From positions 1 through 64,000 of the forward strand of contig JACCLO010000010.1 of assembly GCA_029448655.1 (NCBI GenBank): a DNA stretch of 64,000 bases, in the 5' to 3' direction. Under the pieces are notes generated by a model. The model was not told the origin of the DNA. It worked only from the letters and a program-made list of their open reading frames with translations, and ran no database searches. This stretch comes from Wolfiporia cocos (Eukaryota; Basidiomycota; Agaricomycetes; Polyporales; Phaeolaceae). Positions 29,815 through 39,287 of the stretch are shown here, piece by piece (the stretch's first letter is position 1; each line of letters starts with the position of its first letter). Both the position numbers and the translations under genes were made by a program.

Positions 29815-32800
29815 TTTTAGTCCCGTACCCGCTGTAAAGAGTGTATTCGAGTCAATGTATCATATTTTTGGCAACGATGCGCGCGACTTCGCTCGATCAT
29901 TCCGTGTCGAAGTTACACTCTGGGTATATGGGCAAAAAGTGCAGGCTCTGGCTCTAATCGACAGCGGTGCAACCATATCGGTCATATCACAACGATTGGT
30001 CGATAAACATAAGCTGGTCACCGACAAATTAGCGTTTCCCATTACGGTTACAAACGCAGACGGAACAGAAAACGTCGCCGGCCGCTTAACACAATCAGTA
30101 AAAGCATTCATGCAACATGGCACACACAAGGAAAAAATAGGTCTGACGGTCATGCACCTAGAACCAGACCTAATCCTTGGCTATGACTGGTTGCGTCTCC
30201 ACAATCCTACCTTTGATTGGAGGAAAGGAGAAATGGAATATGCACGCTGTACACACGACCAACCCTATGCCAGAAAAAAGGGTAACCGCCCTTCTGAGGA
30301 GGAAGCAGTTGAACTCCCAGAAAAGGAAATCATCGAAGTAAATTCGATTTGGGACACTCCCGTGGACATATTAGGAGAGGAGGACCCCAAAAATCCTTTG
30401 ATCGCTTGGGTGGCAACCCTTGACGACGAAGAAATGAACCTGCTGACACAGTTGGTAGCCGAGGTACTTGACAAAGACCTCGACGAAGCAGACGACCGTG
30501 AGGAAAACACACCACCGGTTGACATTGAAAAATGGCGATCGTTAGTGCCCGAGCAATACCAAGAGTATGGGCCAACGGTGTTCTCACAAAAGGCGTCAGA
30601 GAGGATGCCGGAACGGAAGCCCTGGGATCACGCCATAGTGCTTGAACCAGATGCGCAGCTCCCTCCCCCGGTAAAACCATACAAAATGTCTCCCCAAGAG
30701 CGTAATAGCTTGGATGAGTGGATAGACACCGAACTACGGAAGGGTTACATTCGACCATCCGAAAGTCCAATGGCATCCCCGGTCTTCTTTGTCCATAAAA
30801 AGGACGGAGGACTGCGGATGGTTGTCGATTACAGGAGGCTAAACGAAATAACCGTGAAAAATCGTTATCCGATACCTCGGATCGATGATCTCATCGATCA
30901 ATTGTCCCATGCGACCATCTTCACCAAAATAGACCTTAGATGGGGATACAATAATGTCCGCATCAAGGAAGGTGATGAATGGAAGACGGCGTTTATCACA
31001 CACCGTGGACTATACGAGGCAACGGTAATGTATTTCGGTTTCTGCAATGCCCCCGCAACGTTCCAAGCGATGATGAACTCAATCCTCGCACCGTTCATTC
31101 GTACCAGCAAGGTGGTTGTCTATCTAGACGACATCTTGATTTTCGGGAATGACATGGAGGAACATCGGCGACTTACCAAAGGGGTTCTACAAACCCTGAA
31201 GGACTCGGACTTGTATGCTAAGCCCGAAAAGTGCTTTTTCGAACAGTCTTCCATCGAATACCTAGGAATGATTATTTCCGACGGTAACATCATGATGGAT
31301 CCGAAGAAGTACGCCGGAGTTCAGGACTGGCCTAGACCTACTAAGGTCAAAGAGGTTCAAGCTTTCCTTGGATTTGCCAATTTCTACAGGCGATTCATAG
31401 AAGGCTTCTCAAAAATAGCCAAACCACTCACCATGCTGACCAAAAAGTCAGAAGCTTGGCATTGGGACGCCGAGCAGGAAAATGCCTTCCAAACCCTAAA
31501 GGAAGCATTTACCAAAGCGCCCGTGCTTCGAATTCCGTCGCACGATCAGCCTTTCCGCGTAGAAACAGATGCGTCAGACTTCGCTACCAGAGCAGTACTA
31601 TCTCAGTTAGATCCTACGGATAAAAAATTCCACCCCGTGGCGTACTACAGCAAGTCGCTAAGTGCCCCGGAAAGGAACTACGAGATCTACGACAAGGAAA
31701 TGTTGGCTGTCATCAGGGCTCTAGAGGAGTGGCGACACTACCTAGAGGGACATCCTGAAAAATTCGAGATATGGTCGGATCATCTAAACCTGACCTATTT
31801 CAAAACGGCACAAAAACTGACGAGACGACAAGCCCGATGGGCACTGTACCTCTCACGCTTCAACTTCCAAATGAAGCACAAACCTGGCAAAACAATGCTA
31901 ACCGCGGATCCTCTGTCCAGGCGGCCAGACCATGAGGAGGGGGTGGATCTCGATAATCGCGACCAGGTTCTCCTGAAACCTGAGTGGTTCGAGCAAGAGT
32001 ACATGGCAATGGCTCTTGATACCTCCCATGCTGCCCCACAATCGGAAGATGAATCGATACTCCGAGAGATTCGCAAAGCGTTGCTAGACGACAAGGTCAC
32101 AAAAGACTACAAGGAGCTGCTCTCATCCGGCCCTCGTGAATTCAAAAAAGACCTATCAGAATGGAACTACGAAGGAGGATTACTCCTCCGAAGAGGCAAA
32201 GTCTACGTTCCAGCTACACCAGCGGATATCAGACGGCAAGTGGTCGAGTATCATCACGATCACAAGTCAGCTGGGCATTTCGGACGGTACAAAACGTACG
32301 AACTGCTAAGCCGCAACTATTGGTGGCCCGGAATGTTCGTTTACGTCAAAAAATACGTAGACGGATGTGACACATGCCAACGTATGAAGAACCACCCGCA
32401 GAAGCCGTACGGCCCCCTGCAACCCTTACCGGTGCCGTCAGGCCCGTGGGAAGTGGTGACAATAGACCTAATTACTCAGCTACCCCCATCGGGAATGCAT
32501 GACGCGATCATGGTCGTAGTGGATCGATTGACCAAAAGAGCAAGGTTTTTCCCTATAGAATACACCTTCTCAACGAAAGACCTAGCTACGATACTCTATC
32601 AAAAGGTATATCCCTTACACGGGTTACCGAAACAGATAGTATCGGACAGAGGGACACAATTCGCCTCAAAGTTATTTGGTGAATGGTGCACCCTGCTGGG
32701 AATTCAAAGGTCGATGACTACTGCGTACCATCCGCAGGCAGATGGACAAACCGAACGAGTAAATCAAATACTCGAACAGTATCTACGGTGCTACATAAAT

Positions 32801-34213
32801 ACGTACCAAAAGGATAACTGGTCGGAGTTCCTGCCAACAGCGGAATTTGCGTACAATAATGCAGCCAGCGAAACTACCAAGGAATCGCCGTTCCTGGTAG
32901 AATTAGGTCGTCACCCTATCGCAGGACCAAGCAGTTTCGAACCAAGTCGAAACAAAGACTTAGTAGAAATTGCGAACACACGGTTCTCTGCACAAGAAAA
33001 AGCTAAGGCGGCAATGAAAATTGCAGCTGAAAGATGGTCCTGGTACTATGACCAAAAGAAGCAAGTTGTCCCCTTCAAAGTGGGCGACAAAGTACTCGTG
33101 GACGTGCGAAGTTGGCAAGACACCGAAAGGAGTCTAGCCCCACGCTACATCGGCCCATTCCGAATCACGGAGAAATTGGGACCGGTAACGTTCAAGGTGT
33201 ACATGGATGCACAATATAGGGCCTATCACCCTGTGTTCCATGCTTCAAAACTAGTCATGTATAAGGAATCAACCATCGAAGGTCAGAAAAGTCACCCTCC
33301 TGCGGCTGACAAGCCAACGGAAATGGAAGACCCGAAAGAATGGGAAGTGGAAGCCATTCTCGACCATCGTAACCGACGCGGCCGTTGGGAATACCTTATC
33401 CATTGGAAAGGCACCGGACCTGCGGAGGACACGTGGGAAATCGAGGAAAACCTGGCTAACGCTAAGGAGATACTGGACGAGTACAAGGCAAAATATTCAG
33501 CCCTTAGTACCGACCCAAATCAACCCCTTCGCCGATCAACTAGACTCGGCAGAACACGGCAGACCATAGCCGTCTTCGACCCTGACTCACCAGATTGGGA
33601 CTCGGACACATGTGTCTGGCCCGATGACTGGCCCCAATATCGAGACGATGTTGATCCTACACAACCGAAAGTGTACTACAAGCGCGACCCCTTTACAGGA
33701 CAATGGGTACATTCCGATGTTGAGTTCAACGAAGACTTGGAAATCGAAGTAGGAGTCAATGGCAAACTACCGACCAGGGGAACAACCGATGCGATCGGCT
33801 ACGATCTATACGCCGCGCAGGATATCCTAATTAATTCATGGAAATCCGCCACGGTCCCCACAGACATCCGTATCAAAGTTCCATATGGGACATACGGTCG
33901 GATAGCGCCAAGGTCTGGACTTGCGAAAAAGGGCATCGATGTCCTCGCAGGTGTAATAGACCATGACTACCGCGGAGAAGTCTTTGTCATGTTGATGAAC
34001 CTCACTGGAGACCCGTACCAAGTAAAGAAAGGCGACAGAATTGCTCAGCTAATCTGCGAAGTAGCAATCACGCCCGAAATACAGGAATCCATGACCAAGG
34101 AGAAGTTCGAGAAAGAAATTCGACCTCACCTACATGGAAGTGGGCCCTACAACGAGCAGTTCAACAAGCCAACCAAACGCGGTACACAAGGTTTTGGATC
34201 GACAGGACGATAA
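29786..34213 (+). CDS. pol: Pol polyprotein of element A: PR-RT-RH-IN-chromodomain-dUTPase
   Basis: One open frame of about 1475 residues from ATG 29786. Domains in order: aspartic protease (LIDSGATISVIS, about 59-70); reverse transcriptase with YLDD near 447-450; RNase H (VETDASDFATRAVL, about 592); integrase with H-H-C-C zinc finger (HDHKSAGH to CDTC, about 824-862) and DDE residues in TIDLIT, SDRGTQF and QTERVNQ; a chromodomain at about 1187-1236 (WEVEAILDH, YLIHWKG, DTWEIEENL); and a dUTPase at about 1316-1476 with motifs AIGYDLYAA, PRSGLAKKGIDV, KKGDRIAQL and a final GTQGFGSTGR. The chromodomain suggests targeting to heterochromatin; the dUTPase would lower dUTP during cDNA synthesis. 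Pol is in the +1 frame relative to gag. Confidence 0.96.
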   Translation: MTCPLVLPCNFSPVPAVKSVFESMYHIFGNDARDFARSFRVEVTLWVYGQKVQALALIDSGATISVISQRLVDKHKLVTDKLAFPITVTNADGTENVAGRLTQSVKAFMQHGTHKEKIGLTVMHLEPDLILGYDWLRLHNPTFDWRKGEMEYARCTHDQPYARKKGNRPSEEEAVELPEKEIIEVNSIWDTPVDILGEEDPKNPLIAWVATLDDEEMNLLTQLVAEVLDKDLDEADDREENTPPVDIEKWRSLVPEQYQEYGPTVFSQKASERMPERKPWDHAIVLEPDAQLPPPVKPYKMSPQERNSLDEWIDTELRKGYIRPSESPMASPVFFVHKKDGGLRMVVDYRRLNEITVKNRYPIPRIDDLIDQLSHATIFTKIDLRWGYNNVRIKEGDEWKTAFITHRGLYEATVMYFGFCNAPATFQAMMNSILAPFIRTSKVVVYLDDILIFGNDMEEHRRLTKGVLQTLKDSDLYAKPEKCFFEQSSIEYLGMIISDGNIMMDPKKYAGVQDWPRPTKVKEVQAFLGFANFYRRFIEGFSKIAKPLTMLTKKSEAWHWDAEQENAFQTLKEAFTKAPVLRIPSHDQPFRVETDASDFATRAVLSQLDPTDKKFHPVAYYSKSLSAPERNYEIYDKEMLAVIRALEEWRHYLEGHPEKFEIWSDHLNLTYFKTAQKLTRRQARWALYLSRFNFQMKHKPGKTMLTADPLSRRPDHEEGVDLDNRDQVLLKPEWFEQEYMAMALDTSHAAPQSEDESILREIRKALLDDKVTKDYKELLSSGPREFKKDLSEWNYEGGLLLRRGKVYVPATPADIRRQVVEYHHDHKSAGHFGRYKTYELLSRNYWWPGMFVYVKKYVDGCDTCQRMKNHPQKPYGPLQPLPVPSGPWEVVTIDLITQLPPSGMHDAIMVVVDRLTKRARFFPIEYTFSTKDLATILYQKVYPLHGLPKQIVSDRGTQFASKLFGEWCTLLGIQRSMTTAYHPQADGQTERVNQILEQYLRCYINTYQKDNWSEFLPTAEFAYNNAASETTKESPFLVELGRHPIAGPSSFEPSRNKDLVEIANTRFSAQEKAKAAMKIAAERWSWYYDQKKQVVPFKVGDKVLVDVRSWQDTERSLAPRYIGPFRITEKLGPVTFKVYMDAQYRAYHPVFHASKLVMYKESTIEGQKSHPPAADKPTEMEDPKEWEVEAILDHRNRRGRWEYLIHWKGTGPAEDTWEIEENLANAKEILDEYKAKYSALSTDPNQPLRRSTRLGRTRQTIAVFDPDSPDWDSDTCVWPDDWPQYRDDVDPTQPKVYYKRDPFTGQWVHSDVEFNEDLEIEVGVNGKLPTRGTTDAIGYDLYAAQDILINSWKSATVPTDIRIKVPYGTYGRIAPRSGLAKKGIDVLAGVIDHDYRGEVFVMLMNLTGDPYQVKKGDRIAQLICEVAITPEIQESMTKEKFEKEIRPHLHGSGPYNEQFNKPTKRGTQGFGSTGR

Positions 34214-34269
34214 AAGTGGAAAAATCGTAAAGACTAACCCTTCAATGGGCTCTAGCACAACTTCTACTC

Positions 34270-34303
34270 TCAACGGGGTCGTTGAAATCTAAGGGGGGGG
34301 TAA
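34270..34303 (+). promoter_or_regulatory. Hairpin plus polypurine tract of element A
   Basis: TCAACG (34270-34275) pairs with CGTTGA (34280-34285), followed by AAGGGGGGGG (34291-34300) and TAA before the 3' LTR. The purine tract is the plus-strand primer. Hairpin plus tract plus TAA recurs in D, E and G. Confidence 0.8.
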
Positions 34304-35540
34304 TGTCACAAGAATTCTCCTAGTTTTCCTATACTTCTTACTATTTTTCCGGCAATTCTACGAATTATCTACGACTTTCTAGACCAATAACTAGCTTATC
34401 TGGTTCTGTCACAAGAAATCCCGGAATAAAGGGATTATTCTTTTGTCTCACCCTTGGCTCACGCTTATCCACAGATATTCGCTATGATATATTACTTAGC
34501 CGCTCAGTGGAACCGCACGTGCGTAGGTAGATAATTCCTTCACAAATCTTATCTCTACAGGTCACGTGACGTCAAGGGTAGTAACAGCGTTATGTAGTTA
34601 TGGGTTACGGTCACAGCGCGCGCACAGACCACGCCATTAGGGCAGGCTGTTAGCGACAGTAGTTACTGTTCCCCATGTATATATACTACGACGTTCTGAG
34701 GCTTACACCTCAGAACTATTCTTCTCGACCTTGGGGCAAGTCCCCTGGGAATCATCTCATCTCTGGTGTGCGCCTGTCTTAGCGTCGACACACCCTCTCT
34801 CTCTCTCTTTGACTGCTAGCCTGGGTGCCTAAGGAGCGGCCAGTCCTCCTCATCCGCCAGCGGTTCGGTGCGTCCCGACCAGCCCCTATACTAGGGAAGG
34901 GCAACGGCAGTTCGTCCACAAGAGACGTCCTGTTCTCCTTGGAGGATAGGGATAGGAGGGTTATAGGGAGGGTTTCCCCGCTTTGCGGGTCGTCACTCAA
35001 CCAGTGGGTTTCCGAGTCAGGTTCATAAGTTAACGGTTACATACGTGCCGAATGATGGCCGCGTTATCTCCCGTAACGACGGTCTTATCTTATCACTAGT
35101 AGTTACCATCAGTCACATGTCTAGTTCCAGCCAATCGGACATTCCGTCCGAAAGCAGTCAGCATATAAACGTCAGCGGACCGGGCTTTGGTCACGCCCCG
35201 TCTTTGTAATGACAAGAGCGCAAAACGCCATTCGTGCGGCCTACGCCGCCTTCCTATATCCCGGTTTTGATCGGTATATGTATTTATCGTATATTACTAA
35301 GTACTTAGGTACCTGGGGACTTGTACATACGAATACGGACACTAGTATTATCTAATAAGGCTGCTAGGGGTCTTATTTATCATGTATATATACTGGACTT
35401 GCTGAGCGCTATTGCCTCAGTTCTATTCATTGCATTCATACTACGAGTTAACCACTCAACGTATCCTGCTTAACTCTTACAACCTTCCTGCCTAACCAGC
35501 AAACCAACCAACAATTATAAGTAAGTGTTATCTTGTGTTA
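34304..35540 (+). repeat. 3' LTR of element A, interrupted by a solo LTR
   Basis: Removing 34407-35024 leaves 619 bp, the same length as the 5' LTR. The break falls in CTTATCTGGTTCATAAG, intact at 25350-25370. Confidence 0.95.
34407..35019 (+). mobile_element. Solo LTR, family M, GGTTC target duplication
   Basis: 613 bp, TGTCACAAGAAATC to CCGAGTCA, flanked by GGTTC at 34402-34406 and 35020-35024. Contains GCGCACAGACCACGCCATTAGGG (34620-34642), TATA box CATGTATATA (34674-34683) and a 9-bp hairpin, GTTCTGAGG (34693-34701) with CCTCAGAAC (34708-34716), loop CTTACA. Confidence 0.95.
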
Positions 35541-35545
35541 GGCGC

Positions 35546-37099
35546 GATTCGAGCTGAGGGTTCCGCTCGACATCGCGGACACGACGCTCCTTCATTTTCC
35601 ACGTGAGCTCATTGACCTGGGCATCTTCAGTATTACGCCGACTCTCTGGTGGTGAGATTCTCTCGACCTCTTGACGTGGTGGGCTGCGCTGACCGACGGG
35701 CTCTTGTCCGTGCCGGTCCGCCAACAGGGACTTCAAGTTTTTGAGGCTGTCGGGCCTTCTGTACTTGGCCCACAACATCAGCTCAGCGCCGCGTGCCCAC
35801 CGGATGTGGACCCCGAACCTGAGGTTGGGTGCGATAGCCACGTACATGCTCAACGTGCTCATCTACCGGGCCGGCGAGAGGGAGGAGGAGCTGACGCTGG
35901 TCAAGAGTTCAGCTCTGTACTGTCGCGCGGACGAGGACCCTACTCGCGGCGACGACGACGACAACGACGACAACGAGGATTTCGAGGATGAGGTGGACGA
36001 ACTGGAGCACTATGTGCCCATCGGCAACCGGCAGGGGCTGTACTTCCTTGCCGGGATCGTGGAGGACCAACAGACGTACCGGCTGAGCAAGGTGCGGGAG
36101 AGCGAGCTGCCGCCCAGCCACTTGCTGTGGTTCTACCGGGTCTCGTCAACCGAAGACTTCGCCACCGTCTTCGGGGTGGCGACAGGCCTCTCACGCCATC
36201 CGCGTCCGGGGAACCCAACTCGGATGAACAATCGGCGACCGGTGACGACGGACATCGGGCACTTGAGGAGGGACGAGCCGCCTGTGCTGAACATGGGACT
36301 GGACAGGTTGAACCTCAGGTTCCGGCAGACGACGGCGCCCATGACGTTGGATGGGGCGGAGGTGGCAAGGGACGTCGTTCTCCCACGACACGCGGAGGCG
36401 GAGGAGGTGCGGGAGCTAGACAAGCAGGTGTCGAAGATATGGTTTCAGATGCTGTCGGACATCGTGGACCAGAGCCCGAACCGGCAAGGACGGAGCAACC
36501 CGTCGTACGTGACGTTGAGCAAGCGCGAGCGGCAGCACGTGGAGGCGAAGCATTTCCAGACGTTCGCGCTGCCGTTCACGCATGTGGTCTGGAAAGTGAC
36601 GCAGAGGGCGATGGACTGGAAGAACCGGGTCTTTGAGCGGTTCTTCCTGCCCAAGGGATATCAGGTGCCTGCCAACTCTCAGAATTGGCGATCGTGCCTG
36701 TACCTGCAGAGGTACCAGCGGTTGATGACGCGGCTGGAGTCTGGACACGGTGCGGAGCGGATCCGGATGGCGTTGAGGGAGCAATTTAGTACGCTGTGGT
36801 GGGTGCCCGATGCAAGCGAGGAGAGGATGTGGAAGGCGAGGAAGTGGCAGACAACGACGATGCAGCACATCCTTCTGGAAGACCACACGGGAGGAGGGGT
36901 GTGGATCCTATTGAACTCGCGGTACTTCAATCTGGCTTGATTCGCGGTCACGCTGCTGCCACGTTCGGTGGACCTGGAATGGAGCGATGAGGACGAAAGG
37001 AGAGGTCGTGGACGTGGTCGTGGGCGTGATCGCGGTCGGGAGGACGAGAATGAGGATGAGGAAGAGGACAAGGAAGAGAGGGGGATGGAGGTTGCCTGA
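35546..37099 (+). pseudogene. Unrecognised subtelomeric gene, 3' half, beyond element A
   Basis: With element A and one GGCGC copy removed, the frame from 25261 continues here without a shift. Exon 35546-35651 ends in phase 2; a GTGAGA...CAACAG intron, 35652-35727, joins to 35728-36921. A further GT-AG intron at 36922-36984 is in phase and adds a C-terminal tail of RG repeats followed by acidic residues, ending at TGA 37097; without it the protein would end at TGA 36938. The middle has a D/E-rich run near 35945-36010. The first exon matches the decayed paralogue near 21280. No known domain. The half now lacks a promoter and start. Confidence 0.75.
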
Positions 37100-37229
37100 G
37101 CTGAGATGGGGCGTATAGGGAATTTCATTTTGAATTACGGGGACGTGTATTATCTGATGAGAGCACATGTGCTGGCCAGTCGATCGGACCGTTTAAGTTG
37201 GCAAGCTCAAAGTTGACAGGTGCGGGCGA

Positions 37230-37322
37230 CCGACCATGTCGGACGCGGATGTCCACCGCTGGGTGGGCATCACGTGACCTCACTTAGTGGTTGGACTGGA
37301 CATCCACGTCCGACATGGTCGG
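37230..37322. repeat. Second foldback element, related to 19345-19452
   Basis: Arms CCGACCATGTCGGACGCGGA (37230-37249) and the matching inverted copy ending GACATGGTCGG at 37322. The right flank GACGAGGGTGTCAAAGT is the inverted counterpart of the left flank at about 19326-19345, which extends the terminal repeat. It lies 130 bp downstream of the split gene. Confidence 0.75.
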
Positions 37323-37503
37323 ACGGACGAGGGTGTCAAAGTCGACGTCGCGAGCTTTTATGCCTCTCTGCTCCAAATAACCAGATGTTGAGCTGGCCCT
37401 CTCGTCATCAAACTGAAGTGAATCTACAAGATCTCGACGTTCGTGTGTTTTCCTTCGTCGGGAGTTTTGCGCTTGCAAGTTTCAATCGTCAGTCGGCGGG
37501 GCC

Positions 37504-37969
37504 TGTCACGGTTTTTGCCTGACGTTATGGCTAACGCTTGCCACCGGGGGTCGAACCCCGTTCCTCTTCGTTTCTAAGTCACATGTTAAGACTGTTAAGT
37601 AGTGTAGCGGTTATCCTTCCATACCTTAGTTGTCACGTTACAGGGACACATGACAGAAGCTTAGTCATCAGGCGTCTCGCGGAGCCTGCGCACGGACTCT
37701 TACTTTAGGGTCGGTACTTACAGTAGTACGGTGCGCGATGACATGTATATAAGCTAGCGACTGAGGTCTTACAACCTCAGTCTTGTTATTGTCGACATTG
37801 GGGCGTGTCCCACAGTCTCTCACTTCTTGCGTGCTCTGCTGGCCCAACCATCGACACTCTCCTTGGTCTTTGAGTCTACCTCATAGCCAGCGCCACTAGG
37901 ACACTGGGTACTTAGGCATTGCGCCTTTGGTCCTAGGGCATAAGCAGTACGTTGTGTATAACTGCGTCA
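37504..37969 (+). mobile_element. Solo LTR, 466 bp, GGGCC target duplication
   Basis: Starts TGTCACGGTTTTTG, ends ACTGCGTCA, with GGGCC at 37499-37503 and 37970-37974. Has CGCACGGACTCTTACTTTAGGG near 37690-37710, TATA box CATGTATATA at 37742, and a 9-bp hairpin GACTGAGGT (37759-37767) / ACCTCAGTC (37774-37782) with loop CTTACA. It sits between two convergent host genes. Confidence 0.95.
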
Positions 37970-38107
37970 GGGCCACTGATTTTCCAGCCCACACCACGTC
38001 CCGGCAACGATGACAATACCAGCGTCATTTTCCATATCACGATGTAGCAGTACAATTTGCGCTTCGAGCGCACGCGGAAAACAATACAGAGTACGCAAGG
38101 CCCACGA

Positions 38108-39287
38108 TCAGGCACCGCCCCTATGGCCACCGCGACGGGTAGACTTGCTGGTGGGCGTCGGGATGGTGTCGCCGAATCCCGGCTGCGACGACTCCCTCGC
38201 GTTCGCAACCGTCGACCACCCCTCGGCCTTGCGCTTCTTCCTCTCCTCATTGTCGAGGGACTTGCCGTAGCGCTTGTTGCCGGCCTGTGGAGAGCTCAAG
38301 CTGCCCTCGCCACGATTGCCGTTGTCGGAGTTGCCGGTGTCGATGTTGTCGTTGCGGTCGTCGTCGCCGTCGCCGTTGCCTTCCTCGTCACTTCCGGCGC
38401 TGATGCTGTCGATCACCGCCTGAGCGTCGAGCGCGTCCTCGGCTGCAGTCGGTCGGCCAGTCCGTTAGCGACACGTCCGGCCACGAAAGACGAGCAACTT
38501 ACGGAATTGCGAGAAGGGGTTCTTGGGCAGCATGTCCTCTTGGTGCGAGTCGTGGATCGACTGTTCGTCCGCGTCTGAAGTCGCGACGACGTCCGGCAAG
38601 TTTGTGATGTCGTCCTCAAGTCCAGCGTTCTGCCCAGAGACGGGCGTGTGCTCGCGGGACTCGTCGTTGCGGGGCGTGGACTGGCGAGACTCCTCGTCGT
38701 GGGGCGTGGTCAACTGGGGCTTGGGCGTGGCTTGACGGGACTCATCGTTGCGGTTGCTGGCCGTGGCCGAGCCGCTATCTTCCAACGACGAGTCCTCAGA
38801 CGAGCGGGCTTGAGATGCCTGTGGTGACACCGGGGACGATTCCTTGCTCTGCGACCGGGCCTTCGACGCGTAGCGGGGATGGGGGGCGGGGCGATTCTTG
38901 GCCTGCGAAGGCTCTGGGGTGGACTTCACAAGCACGGTGCCCCGGTTGAGGGCTGTGGCGCCGCTTGTCGACGGGTCGCTTTCGTCGTCTGACGTGATGA
39001 CCGCCTTGTTCTTCTGCGTCCGCTTCTGTGTCCGCTTCTCGGGCACCCGCAGCAACTCCTCGTCGCTGTCGTCCGCGCCAGCATCTGCGACGGCATCCGC
39101 GCCGGTCTTCAAGCTAGAGGCGGTGTCCCCGGTGGTCGCCGTCGTCGACTTCTTCGTCGTCGTCGCTGTCTTCTTCTTCTTTCCACCGGTGCTTTTCGCC
39201 CTGGACTTGCCCTTGGCCTTTGGGCCGATGGTATCGTCGACACCGTCGATGATCTCGCCGCTGTCCTCGTCGAACTCAATCTCGTCG
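38108..39287 (-). pseudogene. Low-complexity acidic/Ser-Thr gene, 3' part, split by element C
   Basis: The frame enters from the LTR of C at 39287 and runs to 38503; a GTAAGT...CTGCAG intron (38443-38502) joins in phase to a last exon ending at the stop 38108-38110. The visible protein starts with acidic text (YDEIEFDEDSGEIIDG), then a K-rich stretch (KKKKTATTTKKS), several NDESRQ/TP repeats, a D/N/G-rich acidic run and a basic end (KRKAEGWS). This suggests a disordered nuclear protein, for example chromatin- or transcription-related, but no domain proves it. The N-terminal part lies beyond the nested stack, outside the window. Confidence 0.7.

Larger units (their letters stand above)
25262..35540 (+). 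mobile_element. Element A: chromodomain gypsy LTR retrotransposon with dUTPase
   Basis: 619-bp LTRs at 25262-25880 and 34304-35540 (the latter enlarged by a nested solo LTR), flanked by the perfect duplication GGCGC (25257-25261, 35541-35545). Between them: self-primer binding site, structured leader, ORF0, gag, pol and a polypurine tract. I noticed one difference between the LTRs (25559 T, 35219 C), so insertion is recent. Pol is one open frame of 1476 codons, though FATRAV replaces the usual FATGAV in RNase H. A second copy of the family, C, begins at 39288 on the other strand. Confidence 0.97.

Noticed and set aside
36127..36636. 169-codon frame overlapping the 3' half of the split gene
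   Set aside because: It is a shifted frame of the exon 35728-36921, rich in G/A/E from GC-rich codons, with no own signals.
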